64,000 nt of DNA from Moryella indoligenes (GTDB lineage Bacteria; Bacillota; Clostridia; Lachnospirales; Lachnospiraceae), in the NCBI RefSeq assembly GCF_030812885.1, contig NZ_JAUSTO010000006.1:1-64000 (forward strand), in the 5' to 3' direction. The first letter of the stretch is position 1. The number at the start of each line of letters is the position of its first letter. Below, piece by piece: positions 39,542 through 49,193 of this stretch. The translations under genes and the position numbers were made by a program. The notes below the pieces were generated by a model that ran no database searches, was not told where the DNA came from, and saw nothing but the letters and a program-made list of their open reading frames with translations.

Positions 39542-41551
39542 TTGAACAGAGTATATGCCTATGCAGATGTAATGATTGGAATCACGCATGAGAGCGTGGA
39601 TCGTCCCTTCACCTACGCGGTGCCGGAGGCGCTCCGCGCTGTTCTTGTACCCGGAATGCCGGTGAGAGTTCCCTTTGGAAGGGGAAAGGAGCTGAGGACA
39701 GGCTATGTGCTCGCGCTTCGGGAGAGCCCGCCGGAGGGGATAAGCCGAATACGGGAGATCGCGGCAGCGGCGGAGCGGACTGTGAGCGCAGAGCAGGATC
39801 TTGTGGAGATGGCGCTCTGGATGCACAGACACTACGGCTGCATGCTGAATCAGGCGCTGAAGACGGTGCTTCCGGTGAAGCGGAAGGTGAAGGCAAGGTC
39901 AGGGAAGGAGCTTTTTCCGGGGCAGGCAGGGACGGGAAAGCCCTATACACTCACGGAAGAGCAGAGTGCAGCGCTTCACCGCTTCTCGGAGGACAGGGCC
40001 GCTGGACGAAGCGGGCGTTACCTGCTCTTTGGCATCACCGGAAGCGGAAAGACAGAGCTCTATATCGCCATGCTCAGAGAGGTGCTTTCGGAGGGGCGTC
40101 AGGGAATCCTTCTGCTCCCTGAGATCGCGCTCAGCTTTCAGATTGTGCGGCGCCTCCGGGCTGTCTTCGGGGATCGCGTCGCGATTCTTCATTCCCGGCT
40201 CTCTGCGGGGGAGCGCTACGAGCAGTTCCGCAGAGCCGCAGAGGGAGAGGCCGATATCATGGTGGGCCCGCGCTCTGCAGTCTTTGCGCCGCTTAGGCGT
40301 CTGGGACTCATTATCATGGATGAGGAGCACGACAGCGCTTACAAGAACGATACGGTGCCGCGCTATGAGACGCGGGACGTTGCGGAGAAGCGAGCGGAGC
40401 TCGCGGACTGTCCGCTGGTGCTGGGAAGCGCGACGCCCTCTGTGCAGTCATGGGCAAAGGCGCAGAGCGGGCGCTACACCCTGCTCCGGCTAAGCCGGCG
40501 GGCAGTTCCAGGGGCACAGCCTGCTGCAGTTCGCGTGGTGGACCTCCGGCAGGAGCTGAGAGAGGGCAATCGCTCTGTATTCAGTCTCTGTCTACAGGAG
40601 CTCATCCGGGACAGACTCTCGCGCAGGGAGCAGACCATACTCTTTATGAACCGGCGCGGCTACTCAAACTTTGTGTCCTGCCGTTCCTGCGGAAATGCCA
40701 TACGCTGCCCGCACTGTGACGTCACGCTGACCCTGCACGAGGGGGAGCGTCTGGTGTGTCACTACTGCGGTTATACAATTGCGCTGCCCGGACGCTGCCC
40801 GGACTGCGGATCGCCCTATCTGGCAGGCTTCGGAACGGGGACACAGAAGCTGGAGGGAATTACGAAGAAGCTCTTTCCGGCGGCGCGTGTGCTCCGCATG
40901 GATGCCGATGCGGCCTCCGGAAAGCACGCAGGAAGAGATATACTCTCAGCTTTTGCGGCGGGAGAGGCCGATATTCTCATCGGAACGCAGATGGTGGTGA
41001 AGGGGCACGATTTTCCGAATGTGACGCTGGTCGGCATCATGGCGGCAGATACGGAGCTCTATCTCAGCAGCTATGACAGCGCGGAGCGAAGCTTTCAGCT
41101 CCTGGTGCAGGCGGCTGGCAGAGCGGGAAGAGGCGCGCGGCCGGGAGCCGTGGTGATACAGACCTATCGCCCGGATCACTACGCAGTGCGGACAGCCGCG
41201 GCACAGGACTACGAGAGCTTTGTCCAGGAGGAGCTTGCCTACCGGGAGGCGGGGGGGTATCCTCCGCTGTGTTCGATTCTCACGGTGCAGCTTGCGTCAA
41301 AGGATGAGCTTCTTCTGCGGCGCGCGGCGGAGCTCTTTACAGCCATCTGCCGCCGGGAGGCGGCGGAGCGGCGGGCGGTATTCATAGGCCCGGTCAACGC
41401 CTCCGTATATAAAGTTCACGATTACTTCAGAAAATTAATCTATATGAAACACAGCTCCTATGATATACTGTTAGACATTAAAAATGCGGCGGAGCCCGCA
41501 TTCCGCGCGGCTTTCCCGGGTGGAATCTCGCTTCTCTACGACTTCTCCTGA
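39542..41551 (+). CDS. priA: Primosomal protein N' (PriA helicase)
   Basis: A 669-residue replication-restart helicase that reloads DnaB at stalled forks. A 3' DNA-binding domain opens with VMIGITHESVDRPFTYAVP. Walker A is GITGSGKTEL (about 163), the DEAH-type box is MDEEHDSAYK, and the zinc-binding region has paired Cys motifs (CRSCGNAIRCPHC, CHYCGY, CPDCGS; about 377-425). Helicase motif V-VI is QAAGRAGRG. The start is a TTG with GAGGACAG upstream; the open frame further upstream runs inside murF and is not coding. Length is slightly short of the 730-800 usual. Confidence 0.95.
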   Translation: MNRVYAYADVMIGITHESVDRPFTYAVPEALRAVLVPGMPVRVPFGRGKELRTGYVLALRESPPEGISRIREIAAAAERTVSAEQDLVEMALWMHRHYGCMLNQALKTVLPVKRKVKARSGKELFPGQAGTGKPYTLTEEQSAALHRFSEDRAAGRSGRYLLFGITGSGKTELYIAMLREVLSEGRQGILLLPEIALSFQIVRRLRAVFGDRVAILHSRLSAGERYEQFRRAAEGEADIMVGPRSAVFAPLRRLGLIIMDEEHDSAYKNDTVPRYETRDVAEKRAELADCPLVLGSATPSVQSWAKAQSGRYTLLRLSRRAVPGAQPAAVRVVDLRQELREGNRSVFSLCLQELIRDRLSRREQTILFMNRRGYSNFVSCRSCGNAIRCPHCDVTLTLHEGERLVCHYCGYTIALPGRCPDCGSPYLAGFGTGTQKLEGITKKLFPAARVLRMDADAASGKHAGRDILSAFAAGEADILIGTQMVVKGHDFPNVTLVGIMAADTELYLSSYDSAERSFQLLVQAAGRAGRGARPGAVVIQTYRPDHYAVRTAAAQDYESFVQEELAYREAGGYPPLCSILTVQLASKDELLLRRAAELFTAICRREAAERRAVFIGPVNASVYKVHDYFRKLIYMKHSSYDILLDIKNAAEPAFRAAFPGGISLLYDFS

Positions 41552-41602
41552 ACGCGTCAGGAGTACAGCCTCAGGCCGCGGATTTGGGAAGAAGGGGAGA
41601 AA

Positions 41603-42100
41603 ATGGCACTCAGAACGATAAGGGAAATCGGAGATCCGATCCTAAATAAAAGGGCGAAGGAGGTGCGGGAGATCACAGACCGCACAAGGGCGCTGATCGG
41701 AGATATGTACGATACCATGCGGAATGCAAATGGCGTGGGACTCGCGGCGCCGCAGATCGGCATTCTGAAGCGCATTGTGGTGATTGAGGTGGAGGAGGGA
41801 CAGCCCTATACGCTCATCAATCCGGAGATCATCGAGAGCGACGGGGAGCAGACCGGCTATGAGGGCTGTCTCAGTGTGCCGGGTAAGACCGGAATCGTGA
41901 CGAGACCAAACCACGTGATCTGCAGGGCGCTGAATGAAAATATGGAGCCTGTTGAGATCGAGGCGGAGGAGCTGCTCGCGCGCTGCATCTGTCATGAGCT
42001 GGATCATCTGGATGGACATCTCTATCCGGAGCTTGCATCCGAGATGATGAGCAATGAAGAGCTTGAGGAGCGTGAGCGTCTCGCCGCCGAGGAAGGCTGA
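41603..42100 (+). CDS. def: Peptide deformylase
   Basis: A 165-residue metalloenzyme that removes the formyl group from nascent proteins at the ribosome exit. Motif 1 GVGLAAPQIG (about 44-53), motif 2 EGCLSVP with the metal Cys (about 88-94) and motif 3 CHELDHLDG with two metal His and the catalytic Glu (about 131-139) are intact. It is a type I deformylase by length. fmt starts 10 bases after its stop, so the enzyme that adds the formyl group to Met-tRNA and the one that removes it are co-translated. Confidence 0.97.
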   Translation: MALRTIREIGDPILNKRAKEVREITDRTRALIGDMYDTMRNANGVGLAAPQIGILKRIVVIEVEEGQPYTLINPEIIESDGEQTGYEGCLSVPGKTGIVTRPNHVICRALNENMEPVEIEAEELLARCICHELDHLDGHLYPELASEMMSNEELEERERLAAEEG

Positions 42101-42110
42101 GGGGGCGGCA

Positions 42111-43058
42111 ATGAAGATTATTTATATGGGAACTCCGGATTTTGCGGTCGCACCGCTGCGTGCGCTGATCGGCGCAGGGCATGAGCTGCTCTGTGTATTG
42201 ACGCAGGGAGATAAGCCGCGCGGCCGGGGGCAGGCGCTCCATATGCCGCCGGTGAAGGAGGCTGCGCTGGAAGCAGGCATTCCGGTGCTGCAGCCGGAAA
42301 ATATGCGTGATCCGGCGCTCCTTGAGACACTCCGGGGCTACGGCGCAGAGCTCTTTGTTGTCGCGGCCTTCGGGCGCATGCTTCCAAAGGAGTTGCTCAC
42401 GCTGCCGCGCTACGGCTGTGTGAATATTCACGCCTCGCTTCTTCCGGATTACCGCGGCGCCGCTCCGATCCAGTGGGCGGTGATTGACGGCAGAAAAGAG
42501 AGCGGCATTACCACGATGCAGATGAATGAGGGACTCGATACAGGGGATATACTCCGGCAGTACCGCCTTACTCTCACAGAGGATGAGACCGGGGGCTCGC
42601 TCTTTGACCGCCTGACTGCACTCGGTGCGGAGGCGATACTGGACACCGTGCGCGGTCTTGAGGAGGGGAGCATCATCCCGCGCCCGCAGGGAGAGCCCGG
42701 GACAGCCTATGCCGCCATGCTCACAAAGGGGATGGGAAATATAGACTGGAGCCGTCCGGCCGCGGAGCTTGAGCGCCGCGTGCGGGGGCTGAGCCCGTGG
42801 CCCGGCTGTTACAGCTTCTTAAACGGCAGGATGATCAAGCTCTGGAAGACGCGGGTCATGCCGTCCGACGGGCGGGAGAGTGCAGAGCCGGGAACGGTGT
42901 GCGCTGCGGATGATGGGGGGCTCATTGTGCAGACCGGAGAGGGGCGCCTGATCATTGATGAACTTCAGCCGGAGGGGAAGAAGCGCATGGAGAGCAGCGC
43001 ATATTTAAGAGGTGCGAAGCTCAGGGAAGGAATGCATTTTCAGAGCAGTCGCAGCTGA
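42111..43058 (+). CDS. fmt: Methionyl-tRNA formyltransferase
   Basis: A 315-residue enzyme that formylates initiator Met-tRNA using 10-formyl-THF. The N-terminal Rossmann domain begins KIIYMGTPDFAVAPL, the active site segment is HASLLPDYRGAAPIQW (about 108-123) with catalytic Asn-His-Asp in place, and MNEGLDTGDIL (about 140) follows. The C-terminal domain with SPWPGCYSFLNGRMIKLW binds tRNA. The start is the ATG after GAGGGGGCGGCA; an upstream Met at 42054 lies inside def. It fits the folate recycling enzyme at 7199. Confidence 0.97.
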   Translation: MKIIYMGTPDFAVAPLRALIGAGHELLCVLTQGDKPRGRGQALHMPPVKEAALEAGIPVLQPENMRDPALLETLRGYGAELFVVAAFGRMLPKELLTLPRYGCVNIHASLLPDYRGAAPIQWAVIDGRKESGITTMQMNEGLDTGDILRQYRLTLTEDETGGSLFDRLTALGAEAILDTVRGLEEGSIIPRPQGEPGTAYAAMLTKGMGNIDWSRPAAELERRVRGLSPWPGCYSFLNGRMIKLWKTRVMPSDGRESAEPGTVCAADDGGLIVQTGEGRLIIDELQPEGKKRMESSAYLRGAKLREGMHFQSSRS

Positions 43059-43128
43059 TTGAGCAGAGAAAGAGGCGGCGGGATCGTCCTTACGACGGCG
43101 GTCGCTTAAAGAAGGAGGTGTCTGCCCT

Positions 43129-43851
43129 ATGTATGGCTATGGTTACTACGGACTTGACTGGACTTATATTCTGGTGTTGATCGGCATCGGAATCACCATG
43201 CTCGCATCCGCGAGGATGAACAGCAGCTTTACGAAGTACGCGCAAATACGCAGCAGCTCCGGCCTCACGGGAAGAGAGGTCGCAGAGCGCATCCTGGCCG
43301 CCAACGGCATCTATGATGTCGCCGTGCAGCCAGTTCCCGGACAGCTCACGGATCACTATGATCCGTCGAAGAAGATTGTGAGGCTCTCGGAGTCTATTTA
43401 CAGCTCAACCAGTGTTGCGGCGATCGGTGTCGCGGCTCATGAGTGCGGCCATGCGATTCAGGACAACCGGAGCTACTTTCCGCTGCGCTTTCGCTCCGCC
43501 TTTGTGCCGCTGGCGAATCTCGGTTCCCGATTAAGCTGGCCCATGATCCTGATCGGTCTGCTGCTCGCACAGAGCGGGGCTTATCTGGGTTACAATCTGA
43601 TGTCCTGGGGGATACTCCTCTTCAGTCTGGCTGTGATCTTTCAGCTGATCACGCTGCCTGTGGAATTTGATGCGAGCCGCCGCGCGCTGATACAGCTCAG
43701 TGAGACGGGCATACTCCCGGCAGGGGAGAAGCGGCAGGCGCGTGAGGTTCTGACTGCGGCTGCGCTGACCTATGTGGCTGCTGCCGCGGCATCGCTTCTG
43801 CAGCTCATGAGACTTTTGATTCTGTTCGGAGGAAGAAGACGCCGTGACTGA
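43129..43851 (+). CDS. YugP-type zinc metallopeptidase
   Basis: A 240-residue membrane peptidase of the YugP (PF04298) family. An N-terminal membrane helix (LDWTYILVLIGIGITMLASA), a cytoplasmic-facing domain with GLTGREVAERIL, and the zinc site AAHECGHAIQ (about 103-112) precede two further helices (MILIGLLLAQSGAYLGYN; FSLAVIFQLITLPVEF). The EFDAS element gives the third zinc ligand. GAAGGAGG precedes the ATG by 11 bases. It sits between fmt and rsmB, a placement seen in many Clostridia. Its substrates are unknown. Confidence 0.9.
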   Translation: MYGYGYYGLDWTYILVLIGIGITMLASARMNSSFTKYAQIRSSSGLTGREVAERILAANGIYDVAVQPVPGQLTDHYDPSKKIVRLSESIYSSTSVAAIGVAAHECGHAIQDNRSYFPLRFRSAFVPLANLGSRLSWPMILIGLLLAQSGAYLGYNLMSWGILLFSLAVIFQLITLPVEFDASRRALIQLSETGILPAGEKRQAREVLTAAALTYVAAAAASLLQLMRLLILFGGRRRRD

Positions 43852-45202
43852 AGTAAGTGCCCGTTCCGTTGCTCTGGACTGTCTCATGGCGGTCACGGAG
43901 GAAGGTCAGTTTTCTCACACGGTCTTAAACAGCGCCCGGGAGAAGTATGCCTGGATGGCGCCGGAGGACCGTGCTTTTTTTGGACGTCTGGTGCATGGAA
44001 GTCTGGAGCGTCTCATACAGCTTGACTGGGCTCTGGATCATTGTTCCAGCGTGAAGACAAAAAAGATGAAGCCGGTGATACGAAACATCCTGCGGCTCTC
44101 CGTCTATCAGCTTCTCTTTCTCGATCGGGTTCCGGCACATGCCGTGACCAACGAGGCTGTGCGGCTCACGGAGAAGCGCGGTCTGCGCGGTCTGAAGGGC
44201 TTTGTGAACGCCGTGCTGCGCCGCATTGCGCAGGAGCGGGAGAGCCTTCTCGCGGCGCTTTCAGGGCATGCGGAGCTGGGGCTTCGCCGGGCCTGTCCGG
44301 CCTGGATTGCCGCACGGCTTGAGGGGCAGTACGGAAGCGCTCTCGCGGAGCAGATCCTGACGGCTTTTCTTGCGCCCCGCGGGCTTTCTGTCCATGTGAA
44401 CCGAACGGCACTCGAAAAGGACGGTGTGCAGTTTCCGGAGAAAGGACGGGAGAAGCTCTGGAAGCGCTCGGCCTGCTGCCCGGATATCTACAGTACGGAG
44501 GCAGCAGAGGGGGCGGCAGCGCTCTCTTATATCGAAAGCGGAGTCGTCTTTGTGCAGGATCTGAGCTCGGCGCTCGCCGTGATGGCAGCAGCCCCCGCAG
44601 CGGGGGAGCGTGTGATAGATCTCTGCGCCGCACCGGGAGGAAAGTCCCTTGCAGCTGCGGATCTCATGCGAGGCGCAGGGGAGATACGCAGCTTTGATAT
44701 CTCGGAGCGGAAGCTTGCCCTCGTGCGGGAGAATGCGGCGCGCTGCGGCTTTGCGGGGATCATACACCCGGAGCTATGGGATGCGGAAGCGCTTAAGCCT
44801 GAGCTTGTCGGAGAGGCAGATCTCGTGATCGCGGATCTTCCCTGCTCGGGGCTCGGCGTGCTCGGCGGCAAGCCGGATATCAAGCTGCGGCTGAAGGAAG
44901 AGAGCATCGCAGAGCTGGCAGCGCTTCAGAGACGCTTTCTTAAGAATGCTGTGGCCTATGTAAAGCCGGGCGGGCGTCTGCTCTTTTCCACCTGTACCAT
45001 TACGGAGGAGGAAAATCAGGAGAACAGACGCTGGCTGCTGGCGGAGTATCCGGAGCTTGGCCCCGTTGATCTGCGGGACAGACTGGCTGCTCTCAAGGGC
45101 ATTCCGGGGGCTGATACTCTCGCGGAGGGCTGGATGCAGCTGCTGCCGGGAGCATTACCCTGTGACGGCTTTTTCTTTTCTGTATTTCAAAAAGCAAGGT
45201 GA
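43844..45202 (+). CDS. rsmB: 16S rRNA m5C967 methyltransferase
   Basis: A 452-residue SAM-dependent RNA methyltransferase. The NusB-like N-terminal domain (ALDCLMAVTEEGQFSHTVLN, residues 7-26) binds RNA. The Rossmann domain has the SAM loop DLCAAPGGKSLAA (about 262), then the two cysteines of the m5C mechanism in DLPCSGLG (about 331) and LFSTCTI (about 380). The GTG start overlaps the YugP gene by 8 bases; the next gene starts 5 bases after its stop. Confidence 0.95.
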   Translation: MTEVSARSVALDCLMAVTEEGQFSHTVLNSAREKYAWMAPEDRAFFGRLVHGSLERLIQLDWALDHCSSVKTKKMKPVIRNILRLSVYQLLFLDRVPAHAVTNEAVRLTEKRGLRGLKGFVNAVLRRIAQERESLLAALSGHAELGLRRACPAWIAARLEGQYGSALAEQILTAFLAPRGLSVHVNRTALEKDGVQFPEKGREKLWKRSACCPDIYSTEAAEGAAALSYIESGVVFVQDLSSALAVMAAAPAAGERVIDLCAAPGGKSLAAADLMRGAGEIRSFDISERKLALVRENAARCGFAGIIHPELWDAEALKPELVGEADLVIADLPCSGLGVLGGKPDIKLRLKEESIAELAALQRRFLKNAVAYVKPGGRLLFSTCTITEEENQENRRWLLAEYPELGPVDLRDRLAALKGIPGADTLAEGWMQLLPGALPCDGFFFSVFQKAR

Positions 45203-45207
45203 AGGAA

Positions 45208-46278
45208 ATGAAGGATTTGCGTTCCATGTCCCCGGAGGAGCTGGGGGAGTACGTGAGGAGTCTGGGAGAGCCCGCCTTTCGCGGAAAACAGCTCTATGAG
45301 TGGCTGCATAAGAAAAAAGCGGCTTCGCTCGATGAGATGAGCAATCTTCCGAGGAGTCTCCGGGAGAAGTTTGCTGCAGCGCAGCTGTTCTACAGCCTGA
45401 AGCCTGTGACGGTGCAGGAATCAGAGCTTGACGGCACAAGAAAATATCTCTTTGAGCTTCGCGACGGAAACTGCATCGAGAGCGTATTCATGCGCTATCA
45501 TCACGGAAACAGCGTATGCATCAGCTCTCAGGTCGGCTGTCGCATGGGCTGTCGCTTCTGCGCATCCACAGTGGACGGGCTGGAGCGGAACCTGAGCGCC
45601 GGGGAGATGCTGGATCAGATCTACCGCATCGAGGCAGATACCGGGGAGAGGGTCTCCAACATTGTTGTGATGGGCTCCGGAGAGCCGATGGACAATTACG
45701 ACAATCTGATCCGCTTTCTTCACATGGTGAGTGATGAGCGGGGGCTGAACATCAGCCAGAGAAATATCACAGTATCCACCTGCGGCATAGTCCCCGGAAT
45801 ACGGAAATTTGCCGAAGAGGGGCTGCAGGTCACGCTGGCTCTCTCACTGCACGCGGCGGAGGATGCGACGCGGCGCTCTCTGATGCCGATCGCGAATCGC
45901 TACAGCATCGCAGAGGTGCTGGATGCCTGCAGGTACTATTTTGAGAAGACGGGGCGGCGGGTGAGCTATGAGTACAGTCTCGTCTCGGGTGTGAATGATA
46001 CGGAGGCAGAGGCGGAGAAGCTCATACGTCTGCTTCGTGGAAGAAGGGGGCATGTGAACCTGATTCCGGTGAATCCCGTGGTGGAGAGAAGCTGGCGGGA
46101 GTCTGCGCCGGAGGCGGTTCTGCGCTTCAAGAAGCTTCTTGAAAAGAGCGGGATAAATGTTACTATTAGAAGAGAAATGGGACGGGATATCGACGGAGCC
46201 TGCGGGCAGCTGCGCCGCCGCTACAGAGTAGAGACGGAGAAAAAAACAGAGGGAGCCCCTGGCACAGAAGGGCTGTGA
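45208..46278 (+). CDS. rlmN: Dual-specificity RNA methyltransferase RlmN
   Basis: A 356-residue radical SAM enzyme that methylates C2 of A2503 in 23S rRNA and A37 in some tRNAs. The cluster motif CRMGCRFC is at about residues 113-120, GSGEPMDNYDN at about 155 and the C-terminal methyl-carrier Cys in the GACGQLRRR segment at about 333. The MSPEELGEYVRSLGEPAFRG start is the RNA-binding domain. The ATG at 45208 has AAGG just upstream; a GTG at 45199 overlapping rsmB is an alternative. Confidence 0.96.
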   Translation: MKDLRSMSPEELGEYVRSLGEPAFRGKQLYEWLHKKKAASLDEMSNLPRSLREKFAAAQLFYSLKPVTVQESELDGTRKYLFELRDGNCIESVFMRYHHGNSVCISSQVGCRMGCRFCASTVDGLERNLSAGEMLDQIYRIEADTGERVSNIVVMGSGEPMDNYDNLIRFLHMVSDERGLNISQRNITVSTCGIVPGIRKFAEEGLQVTLALSLHAAEDATRRSLMPIANRYSIAEVLDACRYYFEKTGRRVSYEYSLVSGVNDTEAEAEKLIRLLRGRRGHVNLIPVNPVVERSWRESAPEAVLRFKKLLEKSGINVTIRREMGRDIDGACGQLRRRYRVETEKKTEGAPGTEGL

Positions 46279-46347
46279 ATCCCGGGACTGAGGGAGGATG
46301 CCCGAAGAGGTCGGCCCGGCACAGCTACAGAGACAGAGGATGCGAGA

Positions 46348-47094
46348 ATGAGAGCAGCAGCACTGACGGACACAGGATTGGTCCGGGAATCAAATCAGGA
46401 TACGGTATTCAGCAGCACAGCGCCCGTGGGCGCGCTGCCGAATCTTTTTATAGTGGCAGACGGAATGGGCGGACATCAGGCAGGGGACTACTGCTCCAGA
46501 ATGCTGGTGGACCGTCTGGTAGCCGCGCTGCAGAGCGGAGAGGAGACGGTTCCTCTGAGGGCGCTGCGGCAGGCCATTGGGGAGACCAATCTGAGTCTCT
46601 TCCGCGAGGCGGAGGAGAGGGAAGAGCTCTCCGGCATGGGCAGCACGCTTGTCGCTGCCTTTACGGAGGAGGAGACCGCCTGTGTCTTCAACATCGGGGA
46701 CAGCCGTCTCTATGCCGTGGAGGAGGGCGGCGCGCTGCGCCAGGTGACGCGGGATCACTCCTATGTGGAGGAGATGGTCAGCGCGGGGAAGCTGGAGCGC
46801 GGGAGTGAGCAGTACTATCAGAATAAAAATATCATTACCAGGGCTGTCGGGATCGCAGAGAGCGCGGATGCAGATGTATTTGAGCTGCCACTCACGGGCT
46901 GTAGTGCCCTGCTGCTCTGCACGGACGGGCTCACCAATATGGTGACGGACGCGGAGATCGCAGAGCTGCTCCGGAAGCATCAGGAGCCGGAGGACGCTGT
47001 GCGCGCGCTGATTCACGCAGCAAATACCGCGGGAGGCAGAGACAATATTTCTGCTGTGCTGGTCCAGCTTGCGGGAGAGGAGGCGAGACGATGA
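46348..47094 (+). CDS. PP2C-type protein phosphatase (Stp/PrpC)
   Basis: A 248-residue metal-dependent Ser/Thr phosphatase that opposes the PASTA kinase encoded next. Motifs in order are TDTGLVRESNQD (residues 6-17), VADGMGGHQAGD (about 36-47), GMGSTLVAAF (about 97), NIGDSRLYAV (about 114), TRDHSYVEEM and LLLCTDGLTN (about 190), with the final GRDNISAVLVQ. All metal Asp residues are in place. There is no signal or membrane helix, so it acts in the cytoplasm. It overlaps the kinase gene by ATGA. Confidence 0.95.
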   Translation: MRAAALTDTGLVRESNQDTVFSSTAPVGALPNLFIVADGMGGHQAGDYCSRMLVDRLVAALQSGEETVPLRALRQAIGETNLSLFREAEEREELSGMGSTLVAAFTEEETACVFNIGDSRLYAVEEGGALRQVTRDHSYVEEMVSAGKLERGSEQYYQNKNIITRAVGIAESADADVFELPLTGCSALLLCTDGLTNMVTDAEIAELLRKHQEPEDAVRALIHAANTAGGRDNISAVLVQLAGEEARR

Positions 47095-49190
47095 CACTCA
47101 GACCGGGCGTGTATCTGCAGAATCGCTATGAGATTCTGGATCTCATTGGCAGCGGCGGAATGTCAGAGGTATACCGTGCGCACTGCCATAAGCTGAACCG
47201 CGATGTCGCGATCAAGCTGCTGAAGAAGGAATTCTGTTCGGATGAGGAATTTGTGCGGAAATTTAAGTACGAGGCACAGGCCGCCGCAGCCCTGAACCAT
47301 CCGAATATTGTGAATATTTATGATGTTGTGGATGAGGAGGAGCTCCACTACATTGTGATGGAGCTTGTGGACGGGATCACTTTGAAGGAGTATATCCTTC
47401 AGAAAGGAAAGCTCGGTATTTCAGAGGCCGTCGGCATTGCGACGCAGGTCGCACGGGGCATCGGCGCGGCGCATGAGAGAAGAATCATCCACCGCGATGT
47501 GAAGCCTCAGAACATGATACTGTCAAGGGATGGCAAGGTAAAGGTTGCAGATTTCGGCATCGCCCGGGCAGTGAGTTCCCAGACGGTCAGTTCCCAGGCC
47601 ATGGGCTCCGTGCACTATATCTCTCCGGAGCAGGCAAAGGGCGAGTTCACGGATGAGAGAAGTGATATCTACTCTCTGGGCGTCACGCTCTATGAGATGC
47701 TCACGGGACGGCTGCCCTTTCAGGGGGATACCGCAGTTTCGGTGGCGCTCTCGCATATAGAGGAGACCATGACACCTCCCAGTGTATACAATCCGGACAT
47801 TCCAGCGGGGCTTGAGAAGATCATCCTGAAGTGCTGCGCCAAGGATCCGGAGGCGCGCTACCAGAATGTGGATGCGCTGATCGCAGACATGAAGGCGGTG
47901 CAGGAGCGTCCGGATGAGCTTCCGCCGGGCACGGCGTCTGAAGCTGCAAGTGATGGCAGCACCAGAATGCTCAGCAAACAGGAAATGGCGGAGATACGCT
48001 CAGTGGCTGGAAGAAAGAGCAGAAAGGCGGAGCCCGCAAAGCAGACATCTGAGGAGGAGAGCGAGGACGCAGGGCTGAACCGTATGCTGAAGACGGTCGG
48101 TATGATTCTTGCGGTGGCAGTTGCAGTGGCTGCACTCTCTATGCTGGCGGTTTTCTCCGGTGTCTTCCGGAAGCACGCTCCGCAGAGCGGCGCCGCAGTG
48201 GCGCAGGAGACGGAAGAGCAGGGGCAGGAGAGCTACATGCCCTATATCATAGGACTCTCTCAGCAGGAGGCAGAGAGGAAGCTCGCGGAGAGCGGCCTTT
48301 TACTCACTGTGACAAAGCGGGAGCACTCGGAGCAGTTTGCAAAGGATCTCGTCATGGAGCAGAAGCCGGAGGCAGGAGAAAAGCTTCAGAAGAACGCAAA
48401 GGCCGAGGTCACACTGAGCCTCGGAAGTGCGGAGACAGAGCTTGCAGAGCTGAAGCTCACAGAGCTGAATGAGAGCGAGGCAGAGTCCGCACTGAGGGAT
48501 GCGGGCTTTGAAGTGCAGATTGTGGATGAACACAGTGAGACCGTCCCGGAGGGGAAGGTGATTGACTACAGCCCGCTTCGCGCGAAGGAGGGGGATGTGG
48601 TTACCCTCAAGGTGAGCCTCGGCAGGGAGCTTAAGGATGCCGTCGTGCCGAATCTCATCGGAGACAGGGAGGATCAGGCGAGGCAGAAGCTTTTAAAGGC
48701 AGGGCTGCAGCCGGGTACAGTGAGTCAGGTGCACAGTACCACGGTCGCAGAGGGCATCATTATCTCTCAGGGCATTGACGCGGGAAGCATTGTGCTCGGC
48801 GAGAGCGCAGTGGATTATGTCGTGAGCAGCGGCCCTTCGGATGATGACGGCTCTGTGCCAATCTACAGCGTGGAGCCGATCAGCGGAGATTCGAACTCAC
48901 GCTATGTGGCCTCAATCAACAATACCTATGAGCTCTCAAATCTGATCGGACCGGGCGCTTCCAGTTCCAGTGTGACCGTGATGATACGGCTTCGACAGGA
49001 AGTGGGCGGGCAGAGCGTCTATCAGACTCTGATGGAGCCGCGCACTGTGACGGCGGATACCATTATGCCCGTGCGCTTCAAGGCAATTGAGGGCGTGTAC
49101 GGCGTGGATACAGGCTACGTGGAGATTTTGCAGACGGATACAGGCACAGTGCTTCAGAGCTATGAAGTGCAGTTTTTCAAGGTGCAGTGA
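47091..49190 (+). CDS. prkC: PASTA-domain Ser/Thr protein kinase
   Basis: A 699-residue membrane kinase of the PrkC/Stk type that senses wall state through its extracellular part. The kinase domain covers about 10-270: glycine loop LIGSGGMSEVY, Lys in DVAIKLLKKEF, catalytic HRDVKPQNMIL, metal DFG. A juxtamembrane linker leads to one membrane helix (GMILAVAVAVAALSMLAVFS, about 341-360). Outside lie three PASTA repeats (about 382-443, 447-511 and 517-583) and a C-terminal beta domain (about 595-699) of the kind seen in Clostridia. The RsgA gene next to it is a known phosphorylation target in other species. Confidence 0.96.
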   Translation: MTLRPGVYLQNRYEILDLIGSGGMSEVYRAHCHKLNRDVAIKLLKKEFCSDEEFVRKFKYEAQAAAALNHPNIVNIYDVVDEEELHYIVMELVDGITLKEYILQKGKLGISEAVGIATQVARGIGAAHERRIIHRDVKPQNMILSRDGKVKVADFGIARAVSSQTVSSQAMGSVHYISPEQAKGEFTDERSDIYSLGVTLYEMLTGRLPFQGDTAVSVALSHIEETMTPPSVYNPDIPAGLEKIILKCCAKDPEARYQNVDALIADMKAVQERPDELPPGTASEAASDGSTRMLSKQEMAEIRSVAGRKSRKAEPAKQTSEEESEDAGLNRMLKTVGMILAVAVAVAALSMLAVFSGVFRKHAPQSGAAVAQETEEQGQESYMPYIIGLSQQEAERKLAESGLLLTVTKREHSEQFAKDLVMEQKPEAGEKLQKNAKAEVTLSLGSAETELAELKLTELNESEAESALRDAGFEVQIVDEHSETVPEGKVIDYSPLRAKEGDVVTLKVSLGRELKDAVVPNLIGDREDQARQKLLKAGLQPGTVSQVHSTTVAEGIIISQGIDAGSIVLGESAVDYVVSSGPSDDDGSVPIYSVEPISGDSNSRYVASINNTYELSNLIGPGASSSSVTVMIRLRQEVGGQSVYQTLMEPRTVTADTIMPVRFKAIEGVYGVDTGYVEILQTDTGTVLQSYEVQFFKVQ

Positions 49191-49193
49191 GCG

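Noticed and set aside
46275..46808. A 177-codon plus-strand frame overlapping the PP2C gene
   Set aside because: It is the +1 frame of the phosphatase and only adds Ser/Gly/Arg-rich nonsense. The phosphatase frame has all metal motifs.
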